NCBI RefSeq assembly: GCF_003116585.1
Contig: NZ_QEHM01000001.1
Location: forward strand, 248,001 to 312,000
Reading direction: 5' to 3'
Length of the DNA: 64,000 nucleotides
From: Albibacillus kandeliae
Lineage (GTDB): Bacteria; Pseudomonadota; Alphaproteobacteria; Rhodobacterales; Rhodobacteraceae
The position numbers and the translations under genes are program-made. The first letter of the stretch is position 1. Each line of letters starts with the position of its first letter. Below, in pieces: positions 1 to 8,726 of the stretch. The notes under the pieces are model-generated. The model was given only the letters and a program-made list of their open reading frames with translations, made no database searches and was not told the origin of the DNA.

Positions 1-231
1 AGGGCGTCGGATGTGCCGATGATCTCGTTCACCCCAGAGCCCGTTCCCTCCACTGCCAACCCGATGGGCATGAAAGGCTGTGGCGAGGCCGGGACGGTGG
101 GCGCGTTGGCCGCCATTTCGAATGCCGTACAGGATGCGCTCTGGGACAAGGGTGTGCGCCAGGTGGACATGCCCTTTACCGCGTCACGAGTTTGGGACTT
201 GTTGAAGGATGAACCTATCGCGGCTGAGTAG
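1..231 (+). CDS. Molybdenum hydroxylase large subunit (xanthine dehydrogenase/CoxL family), 3' end
   Basis: Only the last 76 codons are in the window; the reading frame is open to the left edge. The fragment carries the C-terminal signature of the molybdopterin-binding subunit, NPMGMKGCGEAGTVGA, in which the Glu of GCGEAG is the catalytic base in the xanthine dehydrogenase / aerobic CO dehydrogenase family. It ends with the usual DMPFTASRVW tail. Substrate cannot be inferred from this piece; medium and small subunit genes, if present, lie outside the window. The next gene overlaps its end by 23 nt, suggesting coupling. Confidence 0.85.
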   Translation, partial: RASDVPMISFTPEPVPSTANPMGMKGCGEAGTVGALAAISNAVQDALWDKGVRQVDMPFTASRVWDLLKDEPIAAE

Positions 232-1291
232 ACGGCTCTTCGGCTGGATCGCGCGCCCGCTCCGGCAGGAGCACTCGCCAAGGGCACGGCTGCGCGGTCC
301 GCGGACGATCGTCATTGTCCTCGACGGGACCATGTCGACCCTCGAAGCCGGCTACGAGACGCATGCCGGCGTGACCTACAGGCTATGCTCGGAAATGGGC
401 TCTGCCGTGTCGGTCTACTATGAGGCTGGGGTGCAGTGGCAAAGCTGGCGCGGCACCCTCGACGTGCTCATGGGGCGCGGCATCAATCGTCAGATCCGCC
501 GCGCCTACGGCTATCTCGCCTCGCACTACCACCCGGGCGACCGCATTTACCTCATGGGCTACTCGCGCGGCGCCTATGCCGTGCGTTCGCTTGCCGGGGT
601 GATCGACCAGGTCGGCCTGGTCAAGGCGGAGCACGCGAATGTCCGCAACATCCGCACGGCCTATCGCCACTACCAGATGGGCGGGAACAGCGACTCCGAA
701 CAGGCCTTCGTGCGGCGCTATTGCCATGATGTGGTGCCGATCGAGATGGTCGGCGTCTGGGACACGGTCAAGGCGCTGGGGCTGCGGCTGCCCTATTTCT
801 GGAAGGCAGCGGAGCAGGCGCATTCCTTTCACAACCATCAGCTTGGGCGCTCCATTCGCAACGGGTTTCATGCGCTGGCGCTGAACGAGACGCGCGAAGT
901 GTTCGAGCCGGTGATGTGGGAATGCCCAGACGTGTTCCCGGGCCGGGTCGAGCAGGTCTGGTTCCGCGGGGCGCATGGTGATGTCGGGGGGCAACTGGGC
1001 GGGTTCGAGGCGGCGCGGCCCCTCGCGAACATCTCGCTTGTCTGGATGCTGGACCGCGCGGCGGAGTGCGGCCTGCCGTTGCCGGATGGCTGGCGCAATC
1101 GTTTCTACACCGACAAGGACGCGCCCTCGGTGGGGACCTGGCGGTCATGGGGCAAGATCTTCCTTTTGCGCAAGGCGCGGATCGTCGGGCGCGACGCCAC
1201 CGAGCGCCTGCACGAAACCGTGCGGCCGCAGGACTATCCGGTGCCGCACGGCCTCGGGTTTCTGCACCACGGCGCGAGCCAGCCGGGCTGA
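209..1291 (+). CDS. DUF2235 alpha/beta-hydrolase family protein
   Basis: The 360-residue product fits the DUF2235 family, which includes Tle1-type phospholipases of type VI secretion and many uncharacterised hydrolases. It has the opening strand RTIVIVLDGT (D39), the nucleophile elbow MGYSRGAYAVRSLAG (S119), WDTV near 184-187 and the late HGDVGG motif (H256, D258). No signal peptide or transmembrane segment is seen. It starts inside the end of the molybdenum hydroxylase gene; the start cannot lie much further downstream because the domain begins near residue 32. No VgrG, Hcp or immunity gene is nearby, so a housekeeping role is as likely as an effector role. Substrate is unknown. Confidence 0.82.
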   Translation: MNLSRLSRRLFGWIARPLRQEHSPRARLRGPRTIVIVLDGTMSTLEAGYETHAGVTYRLCSEMGSAVSVYYEAGVQWQSWRGTLDVLMGRGINRQIRRAYGYLASHYHPGDRIYLMGYSRGAYAVRSLAGVIDQVGLVKAEHANVRNIRTAYRHYQMGGNSDSEQAFVRRYCHDVVPIEMVGVWDTVKALGLRLPYFWKAAEQAHSFHNHQLGRSIRNGFHALALNETREVFEPVMWECPDVFPGRVEQVWFRGAHGDVGGQLGGFEAARPLANISLVWMLDRAAECGLPLPDGWRNRFYTDKDAPSVGTWRSWGKIFLLRKARIVGRDATERLHETVRPQDYPVPHGLGFLHHGASQPG

Positions 1292-1381
1292 GCGCTTCGA
1301 TTACCGATCAGGGCATTGCCGCTGTTGCCGCCGGGGCCGGGGGCATCCTATCCTCCGCCGACGGCAGCAGGGAGGAAGAGG

Positions 1382-2119
1382 ATGTCGACATTGCAGGGAC
1401 AACGCGCATGGATCACCGGCGCGGGGAGCGGCATCGGCGCCGGATCGGCGCGGGCACTGGCGGAAGCGGGGGCCGAAGTCATCCTCTCGGGGCGCCGCCG
1501 CGATCCGCTGGAGCAGGTGGCGGACGAGGTCCGGGCCGCTGGCGGTCGTGCGACGGTCGAACCGCTCGATACCGCTGACGGCGACGCGGTGGCGGATGCC
1601 GCAGGGCGGATCGGCCGGGTGGACATCCTCGTGGCAAGCGCGGGCCTGAACGTGCCGGAACGTGCGCTGGGCACCCTGAGCCGGGCAGGCTGGGACAAGG
1701 TCGTCGACGTCAATCTCAACGGGGTTTTCTACCCGGTCCACGCGGTGCTGCCCGGGATGCGGGCACAGGGCGGGGGCAGCCTGATCCTGATCTCCAGCTG
1801 GGCGGGCCGCTATGCCACCCGCCTTACGGGCGCGGCCTACAACGCCACCAAGCGCGCGGTGCTGGCGCTCAGCGAATCGGTGAACGAGGAAGAGGGCGGC
1901 CACGGCATCCGCTCGACCGTGATCATGCCCGGCGAAGTGGCAACCGACATTCTCAAGACCCGCCCGGTGCCGCCCTCGGAGGAACAGATGGCTCGGATGC
2001 TCCAGATCGAGGATCTTGCGCGCACCGTGCGCTTCGTGGCCGAGACCCCGGCCCACGTCTGTCTGAACGAGATCCTGGTCTCGCCCACGTGGAACCGGTT
2101 CTATCGCGGGTTCGACTAG
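1382..2119 (+). CDS. Short-chain dehydrogenase/reductase (SDR)
   Basis: The 245-residue protein is a classical SDR with the Rossmann nucleotide motif TGAGSGIG (12-19), ASAG (85-88) in place of the usual NNAG, and the catalytic Ser-Tyr-Lys set around S138/S139 and YNATK (Y153, K157). The start at 1382 follows an AGGGAGGAAGAG ribosome-binding site; an in-frame ATG 66 nt upstream lacks one. It follows the DUF2235 gene by 90 nt and converges on a thioesterase gene 2 nt away. The substrate is not evident; the family oxidises or reduces hydroxyl/keto groups with NAD(P)(H). Confidence 0.9.
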   Translation: MSTLQGQRAWITGAGSGIGAGSARALAEAGAEVILSGRRRDPLEQVADEVRAAGGRATVEPLDTADGDAVADAAGRIGRVDILVASAGLNVPERALGTLSRAGWDKVVDVNLNGVFYPVHAVLPGMRAQGGGSLILISSWAGRYATRLTGAAYNATKRAVLALSESVNEEEGGHGIRSTVIMPGEVATDILKTRPVPPSEEQMARMLQIEDLARTVRFVAETPAHVCLNEILVSPTWNRFYRGFD

Positions 2120-2121
2120 GC

Positions 2122-2601
2122 TTAGGCGATCTTCATGACGATGCAGGTCGTGGACCCGGTGGCATAGAGCCGCCCGTCCTCGACCCCGCGAATCTCGCCG
2201 TGGGCGACGCCGGTCGAGCGACCGACATGGTCGGTCTGTCCGATGCAGTCCACGGTGCTGCCCAGAGGGATGGGGCGGAGGATGTTAATCTTGTATTCGA
2301 GCGTGGTGTAGACCGAGCCGCGCGGGATGCTTGTCATCACCGCGCAGGCCATCGCGCTGTCGAGCAGTGTGCCGTACCAGCCGCCGTGCACCGTACCCAG
2401 CGGGTTGGTCACGTTGAACTCGGGGGTGCCGCGAAAGACCACCCGCTGTTCTTCGACCTCGTGCAGGTGAAAGCCCATGGTCGCGCCGATGGGTGGCCCG
2501 GGCAGGCGGCCTTCCACGATGCCTTGCATGAATTCGAGGCCCGACAGGCCCAGCACTTCGGCCTGGGACAGCAGGTCATCCGGACTCTTGGCAATGTTCA
2601 T
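2122..2601 (-). CDS. PaaI-family (hotdog-fold) thioesterase
   Basis: The 159-residue product has the PaaI/YbgC-type hotdog signature NPLGTVHGGWYGTLLDSAM, with N66, H72-G73-G74 and D81 as the expected acyl-CoA binding and catalytic residues. Such enzymes hydrolyse acyl- or aryl-CoA thioesters in the cytoplasm. A strong GAGGGAGG Shine-Dalgarno precedes the ATG. It lies 57 nt downstream of metF on the same strand and could be cotranscribed with it, though no functional link to methionine synthesis is known. Exact acyl-CoA substrate is unknown. Confidence 0.88.
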   Translation of the reverse strand: MNIAKSPDDLLSQAEVLGLSGLEFMQGIVEGRLPGPPIGATMGFHLHEVEEQRVVFRGTPEFNVTNPLGTVHGGWYGTLLDSAMACAVMTSIPRGSVYTTLEYKINILRPIPLGSTVDCIGQTDHVGRSTGVAHGEIRGVEDGRLYATGSTTCIVMKIA

Positions 2602-2658
2602 GGCGCACCTCCCTCTATGCGGCCGGAGCCTAGCAAGAGGTGCGCGATGGACAAGCCA

Positions 2659-3525
2659 TTACGCGACGTTCTGCAGCGAGACCTTGGGCGTGACGCCCAG
2701 GGCGTGACAGACGTCGCGGGTCAGTTCCGGGCGGTTCATCGTGTAGAAGTGGAGCGAGTCCACGCCTTCGTCGATCAGGTCGCTGCACAGCTCGGTGCAG
2801 ACGGCGGTTGCCAGCAGGTCCTGCCGGTTGTCGCGGATCGCGGTCTCGAAGGCGTCTTCCAGCCATTGCGGAATGACGGTGCCGCAGTTGCGGGCAAAGC
2901 GCGACGCGCCTTTCCAGTTCTCGATCGGCAGGATGCCGGGGACGATCTTCTTGTCGATCCCGGCCTTGGCACAGGCATCGCGGAACCGCAGGAAGGTTTC
3001 GGCCTCGAAGAAGAACTGGGTCAGGGCTTCGTCAGCGCCGGCGTCAAGCTTGGCCTTCAGCCAGTCGATATCGGCCTGGGCGTTTGCAGCCTCGGGGTGC
3101 TTGTCGGGGTAGGCGCCGACGCGGATGGTGAACTTGCCCTTCGCGGCCAGCGCCTCGATCAGTTCGACCGAGTTGGCAAAGCCGCCCGGGTGCTGCTGGA
3201 ACGCGCCCGACCCTTTCGGCGGGTCGCCCCGCAGGGCCACGATTTCACTGACGCCCGCCTCGGCAAAGCCGTCGGCGATGGCGAGGGTCTCGTCCCGGGT
3301 CGCGTTGACGCAGGTCAGGTGCGCCGCGACGTTGAGGCCGGACGACTTGTGCAAGGTGGCAACCGCCTCGCGGGTCAGGTCACGGGTGGTGCCGCCGGCC
3401 CCGTAAGTTACCGAGACGAAACGCGGATCCAGCGGCGCGAGGGTCTGGACCGTATCCCACAGCCGGAACGACGCCTCGAGCGTTTGAGGCGGGAAGAACT
3501 CGAAAGAAACTTTAGGCGCGGACAT
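2659..3525 (-). CDS. metF: 5,10-methylenetetrahydrofolate reductase
   Basis: MetF reduces 5,10-methylene-THF to 5-methyl-THF for methionine synthesis, using FAD and NADH. The 288-residue protein has the family motifs FEFFPP (8-13), VSVTYGAGG (37-45), LRGDPP (98-103), GAYPDKHPE (138-146), QFFF (170-173) and HFYTMNR near 263, covering the full TIM-barrel length. The ATG at 3525 was chosen because the protein begins right at the family start; the frame stays open far upstream, antisense to metR. It is divergent from metR, a common arrangement in which MetR controls metF. Confidence 0.96.
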   Translation of the reverse strand: MSAPKVSFEFFPPQTLEASFRLWDTVQTLAPLDPRFVSVTYGAGGTTRDLTREAVATLHKSSGLNVAAHLTCVNATRDETLAIADGFAEAGVSEIVALRGDPPKGSGAFQQHPGGFANSVELIEALAAKGKFTIRVGAYPDKHPEAANAQADIDWLKAKLDAGADEALTQFFFEAETFLRFRDACAKAGIDKKIVPGILPIENWKGASRFARNCGTVIPQWLEDAFETAIRDNRQDLLATAVCTELCSDLIDEGVDSLHFYTMNRPELTRDVCHALGVTPKVSLQNVA

Positions 3526-3571
3526 GGACTCAACCCTTCTGATTTGACCTCTTGTTGCATGTCGGCGTTTG

Positions 3572-3584
3572 TGAGACAAACTCA
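3572..3584. promoter_or_regulatory. Candidate MetR operator between metF and metR
   Basis: The 90-nt divergent intergenic region holds an inverted repeat TGAGACAAACTCA (TGAG-N5-CTCA, T-N11-A form), typical in shape for a LysR-type regulator site, and further half-sites reading ATGAGTT at 3602-3608 and CTCAA at 3590-3594. Position between two divergent genes of the methionine pathway supports a MetR site. The assignment is inference from shape and context; no binding data. Confidence 0.5.
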
Positions 3585-3615
3585 TATTACTCAACAACAA
3601 CATGAGTTGAACCGC

Positions 3616-4524
3616 ATGATGCATCTTGAGTTTCGTCATCTCAGGACGATCAAGGCCATCCACGAAGCTGGAGGGCTGGCCCGCGCGGCCGATCAGCTGA
3701 ACATCACGCAGAGCGCTTTGAGCCATCAGATCAAGGGCTTGGAAGAGCAGGCGGGGGTGGAGCTCTTTGTGCGCCGGTCCAAGCCGATGACGCTGTCGGC
3801 CGCGGGGATGCGCCTGCTGCGGCTCGCCGACCAGATCCTGCCGCAGGTCGAGGCGACGCTGGCCGAGTTCGACAATCTGCGCGATGGCAAGACCGGACGC
3901 CTGCACATCGCCATCGAATGCCACGCCTGTTTCGAATGGCTGTTCCCGGTACTCGAGGGCTTCCGCAAGGAATGGCCCGACGTGGATGTCGATATCCGCC
4001 CCGGCCTTGCCTTTGACGCGTTGCCCGCGCTGATGAAGGAAGAGGTCGACCTCGTGGTGTCCTCCGATCCCGAGGACCTGCCCGGCGTCGAGTTCATTGA
4101 ACTCTTCGACTATGCCCCGGTCTTCGTGGCCTCGGCCCAGCATCCGCTGGCGTCGAAGGCCTATGTCGAGGCGACGGATTTCCGGGGGGAGACCCTGATC
4201 ACCTATCCGGTGGAGCGTTCGCGGCTCGACGTGTTCAGCCAGCTTCTGATCCCGGCCAAGGTCGAGCCCGGATCGGTGCGGCAGGTCGAACTGACGGCGG
4301 TCATACTGCTTCTGGTTGCGTCCAACCGGGGCGTTGCCGTTTTGCCGGACTGGGTCGTGCGGGAGGTCAAGTATTCCTCCGATTACGTGACCCGTCCGTT
4401 GACGGCAGCCGGTATCACGCGCAGGCTCTACGCGGCGGTGCGCAGCGAGGACCGGGAAAAGCCCTTCATGCGCAAGCTCATCGACCTTGCGCGCGTCGAA
4501 GCGCGCAAACTGCAAACAGCCTGA
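3616..4524 (+). CDS. metR: MetR-type LysR transcriptional regulator
   Basis: The 302-residue product has an N-terminal LysR winged helix (AADQLNITQSALSHQIKGLE) and an effector domain very close in pattern to enterobacterial MetR, including RLHIAIECHACFEWL, VDLVVSSD and YPVERSRLDVF. MetR responds to homocysteine and activates met genes. It starts at ATG 3616 or the adjacent ATG 3619; neither has a clear Shine-Dalgarno. It is divergent from metF, with a LysR-like palindrome between them, and only 13 nt ahead of the next gene, so the two may be cotranscribed. Confidence 0.88.
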   Translation: MMHLEFRHLRTIKAIHEAGGLARAADQLNITQSALSHQIKGLEEQAGVELFVRRSKPMTLSAAGMRLLRLADQILPQVEATLAEFDNLRDGKTGRLHIAIECHACFEWLFPVLEGFRKEWPDVDVDIRPGLAFDALPALMKEEVDLVVSSDPEDLPGVEFIELFDYAPVFVASAQHPLASKAYVEATDFRGETLITYPVERSRLDVFSQLLIPAKVEPGSVRQVELTAVILLLVASNRGVAVLPDWVVREVKYSSDYVTRPLTAAGITRRLYAAVRSEDREKPFMRKLIDLARVEARKLQTA

Positions 4525-4537
4525 GGAGTATCAAGGC

Positions 4538-5506
4538 ATGAGGGTCATCGTGCATGGCGTCGGCGCCATCGGTGGAACCATTGCGGCCGAACTGGCCCGC
4601 GCCGGGCAGGAGGTGGTCGGCATCGCGCGCGGCCGCCAGCTGGAGGTGATCCGGGACAAGGGGCTGACGGTCCGCACGCCGGAGCTCACCTATACCCAGG
4701 CATTCGATTGCGTCGGTGATCCCGCCGAAATCGCGTTCCGCCCGGACGATGCCATCCTGCTGACCGTCAAGGGGCAGGACACCGAGGCGGCTCTTGGACA
4801 GCTTCGTGCTGCGGGCGTGACCGATCAGCCGATCTTCTGCGCCCAGAACGGGGTGGAGAACGAGCGCCGCGTGCTGCGCCGCTTTCCGAACGTGCACGGG
4901 GTGACGGTGATGCTGCCGGCCGACTACGTGGTGCCGGGCGAGGTTGCCGTCTTCGCCGGACCCAAGTTCGGCCTGTTCGAGATCGGCCGCTTTCCCGGCG
5001 GCGTCGATGCTGCCGACGAAGCGCTGGTCGAGGCGCTGGGGCACTGCAACTTCGCGCCCTTCCTCTCCGAGGACGTCATGCGCCCGAAGTACGGCAAGCT
5101 GCTGATGAACCTCAGGAACATCTCCGGCGCCGCGCTGGGCGAGGGGGCGGCGGCCAAGGCTGTCGGCGCGCTGCTGATAGCCGAGGGCGAGGCGGTGCTG
5201 CGCGCTGCGGGCATCGACTGGCAGGATGTCGGGGCGTCCGATCCGCGCCGCAAGGATCTGATGCAGATGCGCGATATCCCCGGTGTCGACCGCGTCGGCA
5301 GCTCAACGGCGCAGAGCCTCGCGCGCAATGTCGGCTCGATCGAGACCGACTTCCTGAACGGCGAGATCGTGGTGCTGGGCCGTCTGCACGGCGTGGCGAC
5401 CCCGGCGAACGATTACATGATGGCGCTCGCCGCGCGGATGCTGCGCGAGGGGCTGGCCCCCGGCAGCATCGACGGCGACGAGGTCAAGGCGGCGCTGGGT
5501 CTCTGA
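4538..5506 (+). CDS. Ketopantoate reductase-like (ApbA/PanE family) oxidoreductase
   Basis: The 322-residue protein opens with a Rossmann motif, IVHGVGAIGGTIAAELARAG, and continues through the family's TVKGQDT and CAQNGVENE segments and the helical C-domain with the conserved Lys (MRPKYGKLLMNL). Family members reduce 2-dehydropantoate or related 2-keto acids with NADPH. The ATG follows CTGAGGAG. It is 13 nt behind metR. True PanE role is uncertain because alphaproteobacteria often carry several paralogues, and no panB/panC is here. Confidence 0.83.
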   Translation: MRVIVHGVGAIGGTIAAELARAGQEVVGIARGRQLEVIRDKGLTVRTPELTYTQAFDCVGDPAEIAFRPDDAILLTVKGQDTEAALGQLRAAGVTDQPIFCAQNGVENERRVLRRFPNVHGVTVMLPADYVVPGEVAVFAGPKFGLFEIGRFPGGVDAADEALVEALGHCNFAPFLSEDVMRPKYGKLLMNLRNISGAALGEGAAAKAVGALLIAEGEAVLRAAGIDWQDVGASDPRRKDLMQMRDIPGVDRVGSSTAQSLARNVGSIETDFLNGEIVVLGRLHGVATPANDYMMALAARMLREGLAPGSIDGDEVKAALGL

Positions 5507-5524
5507 CCCGGCGCGCACCGTTGG

Positions 5525-6565
5525 TCAGGCAACCTTGACGATCTGCTTGCCCATGTTGCCGCCTTTCAACATCGACATGAAGGCCGCAGGGGCGTTCTCC
5601 AGCCCCTCGGCCACGTCCTCGACATAGGCGATCTCGCCGCTGGCGACCTTCGGGCCGACCTCGGCGAGGAAGTCGCCCATGCGGTCGAAGTGGTTCGAGA
5701 TGATGAAGCCGTTGACCGACAGGAACCGCACGAGGATGGTCCGCCAGAGGTTCGGACCGGTGATGTCCGCGTCTGCCGCGCCGGCGCCGAGGCCGCCCGC
5801 GTTGTACCAGCTGATCATGCCGCAGATCGGGATACGGCCAAAGTTGTTCATCAGCGGCATCACCGCCGCCAGAACCTTGCCGCCCACGTTCTCGAAGTAG
5901 ATGTCGATGCCGTCCGGGCACTCGGCCTTCAGCGCCGCCTTCAGGTCCTTCGCCGTGGCATAGGCGCGGTGATCGAGGCAGGCGTCGAACCCGAAGGTCT
6001 CGACCGCCATCTTGCACTTGTCCGCACCCCCGGCAACGCCGACCACGCGCAGCCCGCGCGACTTGGCGATCTGGCCCACCATCGAGCCCACCGGGCCGGT
6101 CGCGGCGGCCACCACCAGTGTTTCCCCCGCCTTCGGCTTGCCAAGCTCGGTAAGGCCGTACCAGCCCGTCAGCCCCGGCATCCCCAGAACGCCCAGCGAC
6201 GTGGTGATCGAGCCGTGCGCCGGGTTGACCTTGCGCAACTGATTGGCGGGCAGGCAGCCGTGCGACGCCCAGCCGAACATGCCAAAGGCGAAATCACCCG
6301 GCTTGAACCGGTCGCTCTTGGACGCGATGACCTCGCCCACAGCGCCGCCCTCCATGGTGCCGCCCACGGGAACCGGCTTGGCATAGGAGTCGGCATCGTC
6401 CATGCGGCCGCGCATGTAGGGATCAAGCGACATGTAATGCACCTTGACCAGCACCTCGCCATCGGCCGGTTCCGGCATGGGCCGCGCCTCGTAACGGAAA
6501 TTCTCCGCCGTCGGCGCGCCATCGGGGCGGCTGGCGAGTGCAACGTGGTGCATTTGTTCGGTCAT
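5525..6565 (-). CDS. NADP-dependent MDR oxidoreductase (CurA/leukotriene-B4-dehydrogenase-like)
   Basis: The 346-residue product is a zinc-free medium-chain dehydrogenase/reductase of the type that reduces alkenal/one double bonds (curcumin reductase CurA group). It has DPYMRGRM near residue 50, the nucleotide-binding run AAATGPVGSMVGQIAK with a downstream Rossmann strand VVGVAGG, and the family's YFENVGGKV. The start at 6565 sits 6-7 nt after AGGAGGAG. It is divergent from suhB and converges with the PanE-like gene, so it appears monocistronic. Confidence 0.9.
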   Translation of the reverse strand: MTEQMHHVALASRPDGAPTAENFRYEARPMPEPADGEVLVKVHYMSLDPYMRGRMDDADSYAKPVPVGGTMEGGAVGEVIASKSDRFKPGDFAFGMFGWASHGCLPANQLRKVNPAHGSITTSLGVLGMPGLTGWYGLTELGKPKAGETLVVAAATGPVGSMVGQIAKSRGLRVVGVAGGADKCKMAVETFGFDACLDHRAYATAKDLKAALKAECPDGIDIYFENVGGKVLAAVMPLMNNFGRIPICGMISWYNAGGLGAGAADADITGPNLWRTILVRFLSVNGFIISNHFDRMGDFLAEVGPKVASGEIAYVEDVAEGLENAPAAFMSMLKGGNMGKQIVKVA

Positions 6566-6713
6566 TCTGTGGCTCCTCCTTTGTGCTTGGCGGGACGGTG
6601 ACCTCTGGTCCCGCACTTGGCAAGGGGGCTATGCCCGCAACGCGGCGTCGTGCCACTTGGCAAGAGGCGACGGTCAGCGTATACGCCCGCCCTGATCCAA
6701 GAGGAATGAAGCG

Positions 6714-7499
6714 ATGATAGGCAGCGCCAATCTCAACATCATGATCAAGGCTGCCCGCAAGGCGGGCCGGTCGCTGGTCAAGGATTTCCGCGAGGTGGAA
6801 AACCTCCAGGTGTCGATGAAGGGCGCGGGCGACTTCGTGAGCCGGGCCGACATCGCCGCCGAGAACATCCTGAAGGAAGAGCTGATGGGGGCGCGGCCGA
6901 CCTACGGCTGGCTGGGCGAGGAAGGCGGCGGCGCCGAGGGCGAGGATCCGACCCGGCGCTGGATCGTGGACCCGCTGGATGGCACAACCAACTTCCTGCA
7001 CGGTCTGCCGCACTGGGCCATCTCGATCGCGCTGGAGCACAAGGGCCAGATCGTGGCCGGTGTGGTCTATGACGCTGCCAAGGACGAGATGTTCTTTGCC
7101 GAGAAGGGTGCGGGCGCATGGATGAACGATACCCGCCTGCGGGTGTCGAGCCGTCACCGCATGATCGAGAGCATCTTTGCAACCGGCGTGCCCTTCGGTG
7201 GCCGCGCCGATCTTCCGCTTACCCTCCAGGACCTTGCGCGCCTGATGCCGGCCTGTGCCGGTGTGCGCCGCTGGGGCGCCGCAGCGCTCGACCTCGCCTA
7301 TGTGGCGGCCGGCCGCTACGAAGGCTTCTGGGAACGCCGCCTGAACGCCTGGGACGTGGCGGCGGGCGTGATCATCGTCAAGGAAGCAGGCGGCTTTGTT
7401 CAGGGGATCGACCCCGAGGGCAACGTCGTCGAGGACGGCGACGTGATCGCGGCAAACGAAGCGATCTTCGAACAGTTCGCCAAGGTGATCCGCGGCTGA
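6714..7499 (+). CDS. suhB: Inositol-1-monophosphatase family protein
   Basis: The 261-residue product is a Mg-dependent phosphatase of the IMPase fold. Metal ligands are all present: E69-E70, the WIVDPLDGTTNF motif (D86, D89) and the C-terminal WDVAAG (D214). Members dephosphorylate inositol monophosphate; SuhB also takes part in rRNA transcription complexes in enterobacteria. The ATG follows AAGAGGAATGAAGCG. It stands alone between a divergent reductase and a convergent GFA gene whose stop codon abuts its own. Confidence 0.92.
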   Translation: MIGSANLNIMIKAARKAGRSLVKDFREVENLQVSMKGAGDFVSRADIAAENILKEELMGARPTYGWLGEEGGGAEGEDPTRRWIVDPLDGTTNFLHGLPHWAISIALEHKGQIVAGVVYDAAKDEMFFAEKGAGAWMNDTRLRVSSRHRMIESIFATGVPFGGRADLPLTLQDLARLMPACAGVRRWGAAALDLAYVAAGRYEGFWERRLNAWDVAAGVIIVKEAGGFVQGIDPEGNVVEDGDVIAANEAIFEQFAKVIRG

Positions 7500-7880
7500 T
7501 CAGCCCCTTCTGTCGGAGGGGTGGTTCACCCCGTCGTTCCACGGAATCGGATCGAAATCGCGGGGGTTCGCCCCCTCGATACAGCCAAGGTTGATCCCGG
7601 TTTCATCGGGGTCCGACCTGCGCTGATGGTGGGTATAGATCCCGCAGGTCTTGCAGAAATAGTGTTTTGCCGTGCCGGTGCCCCAGCTGTAGAGCGTGAG
7701 GTTCTCGGCCCCCTGCACGATGGTCACCGTGTCGGTGCGCGCGCTGACGTTCGCGGCCTGCCGCCGTCGGCAGAAGGAACAGTCGCAGCGGGCCGGGGCC
7801 GTAAGCCCCCGGGGCAGATCGGCGGTCAGGACAACAGCCCCGCAGTGACAGGACGCGCGAACGGTAACGGGAGCGGTCAT
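7500..7880 (-). CDS. GFA (glutathione-dependent formaldehyde-activating-like) domain protein
   Basis: The 126-residue protein has the complete zinc-cysteine pattern of the GFA fold: CHCG (C11, C13), CDCSFC (C32, C34, C37) and CKTC (C76, C79). Family members such as Gfa and CENP-V bind two zinc ions; the formaldehyde-glutathione role holds only for some. Its ATG overlaps the stop of the upstream rhomboid gene by 4 nt (ATGA), so the two are probably translated from one mRNA. Function beyond zinc binding is unknown. Confidence 0.88.
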   Translation of the reverse strand: MTAPVTVRASCHCGAVVLTADLPRGLTAPARCDCSFCRRRQAANVSARTDTVTIVQGAENLTLYSWGTGTAKHYFCKTCGIYTHHQRRSDPDETGINLGCIEGANPRDFDPIPWNDGVNHPSDRRG

Positions 7881-8620
7881 CGCCGCGGCACCCGCGGGAT
7901 GTTCGACCGCACCGCGCCATAGTCCGCCTGAGGATGCGGCGGGTGGCCATCGGTCCGGCTCCAGTAGCGGGTTCCGCCACGTTTCAGGAATAGGGGCAGG
8001 GTCAGCACCATGCCAAGGACGAAGCCGCCTATGTGCGCCCAGTAGGCAACCCCCCCCGAGTCTGCGGTGGAGCCGACGCCACCCAGCAGCTGAAGCCCGA
8101 ACCAGAGCCCGAGCATGATAAAGGCGGGGAGCGAGAAGATGCGGAAAAAGATGATGAAGATGACCAGCACGTCGACCCGCGCGCGCGGAAAGAGCAGCAG
8201 GTACCCACCAAGGACGCCCGCGATGGCACCGGAGGCCCCGACCGTCGGAACCATCGACTGGGGGGCCGAGGCTACGTGGATCAGCCCGGCCCCGATCCCG
8301 CAGGCGAGGTAGAACAGCAGAAAACCGACATGCCCCATCTCGTCTTCGAGATTATCGCCGAAGATCCAGAGAAACAGCATGTTGCCCGCGATATGCATGA
8401 AGCCCGCGTGCAGGAACATCGAGCTGATCAGCGTGTCGTAGCCCTCGCCGTAGGTGATGCTGGCGGGGATCACCGCGTAGTCGGCAAGGATCTCGCGCAC
8501 CGCCTGATCGTCGCCCAGGAGGCCAATGTAGCTGATGAATATGAGGACATTCGCCACGATCAGGGCATAGGTCACATAGGGCGTACGCCCCGAGGGGTTA
8601 TGATCGCGTATCGGAAACAT
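7877..8620 (-). CDS. Rhomboid-family intramembrane serine protease
   Basis: The 247-residue membrane protein has about six transmembrane helices. It carries HIAGN (H76, N80) in the second helix region, the nucleophile GASGA (S130) and the partner histidine in YWAHIGG (H196). Rhomboids cleave transmembrane segments of membrane proteins. The start at 8620 (MFPIRDHNP) was preferred over an in-frame ATG 54 nt upstream since the family begins there. It is coupled to the GFA gene downstream; putA ends 153 nt upstream on the same strand, with a strong hairpin between them. Confidence 0.93.
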   Translation of the reverse strand: MFPIRDHNPSGRTPYVTYALIVANVLIFISYIGLLGDDQAVREILADYAVIPASITYGEGYDTLISSMFLHAGFMHIAGNMLFLWIFGDNLEDEMGHVGFLLFYLACGIGAGLIHVASAPQSMVPTVGASGAIAGVLGGYLLLFPRARVDVLVIFIIFFRIFSLPAFIMLGLWFGLQLLGGVGSTADSGGVAYWAHIGGFVLGMVLTLPLFLKRGGTRYWSRTDGHPPHPQADYGAVRSNIPRVPRR

Positions 8621-8726
8621 GGGCGCAGAGTTCGCCCAAAGCGCGCCCGGGTCAAGCGGGAAGGCGTCGTGCAATCACCAAAGGGGCATGACTGGCGGTT
8701 GGTTCGGAACTCGGCAGGAAGTGCAG

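Noticed and set aside
209-1291. DUF2235 protein as a type VI secretion effector
   Set aside because: No VgrG, Hcp, PAAR, adaptor or immunity gene is beside it.
2089-3615. Long upstream part of the frame that contains metR
   Set aside because: It runs antisense to the thioesterase and metF genes; the MetR fold begins only at 3616.
3526-3615. A SAM riboswitch upstream of metF
   Set aside because: The leader is only 90 nt and lacks the stems of SAM-I or SAM-II; control through MetR is simpler.
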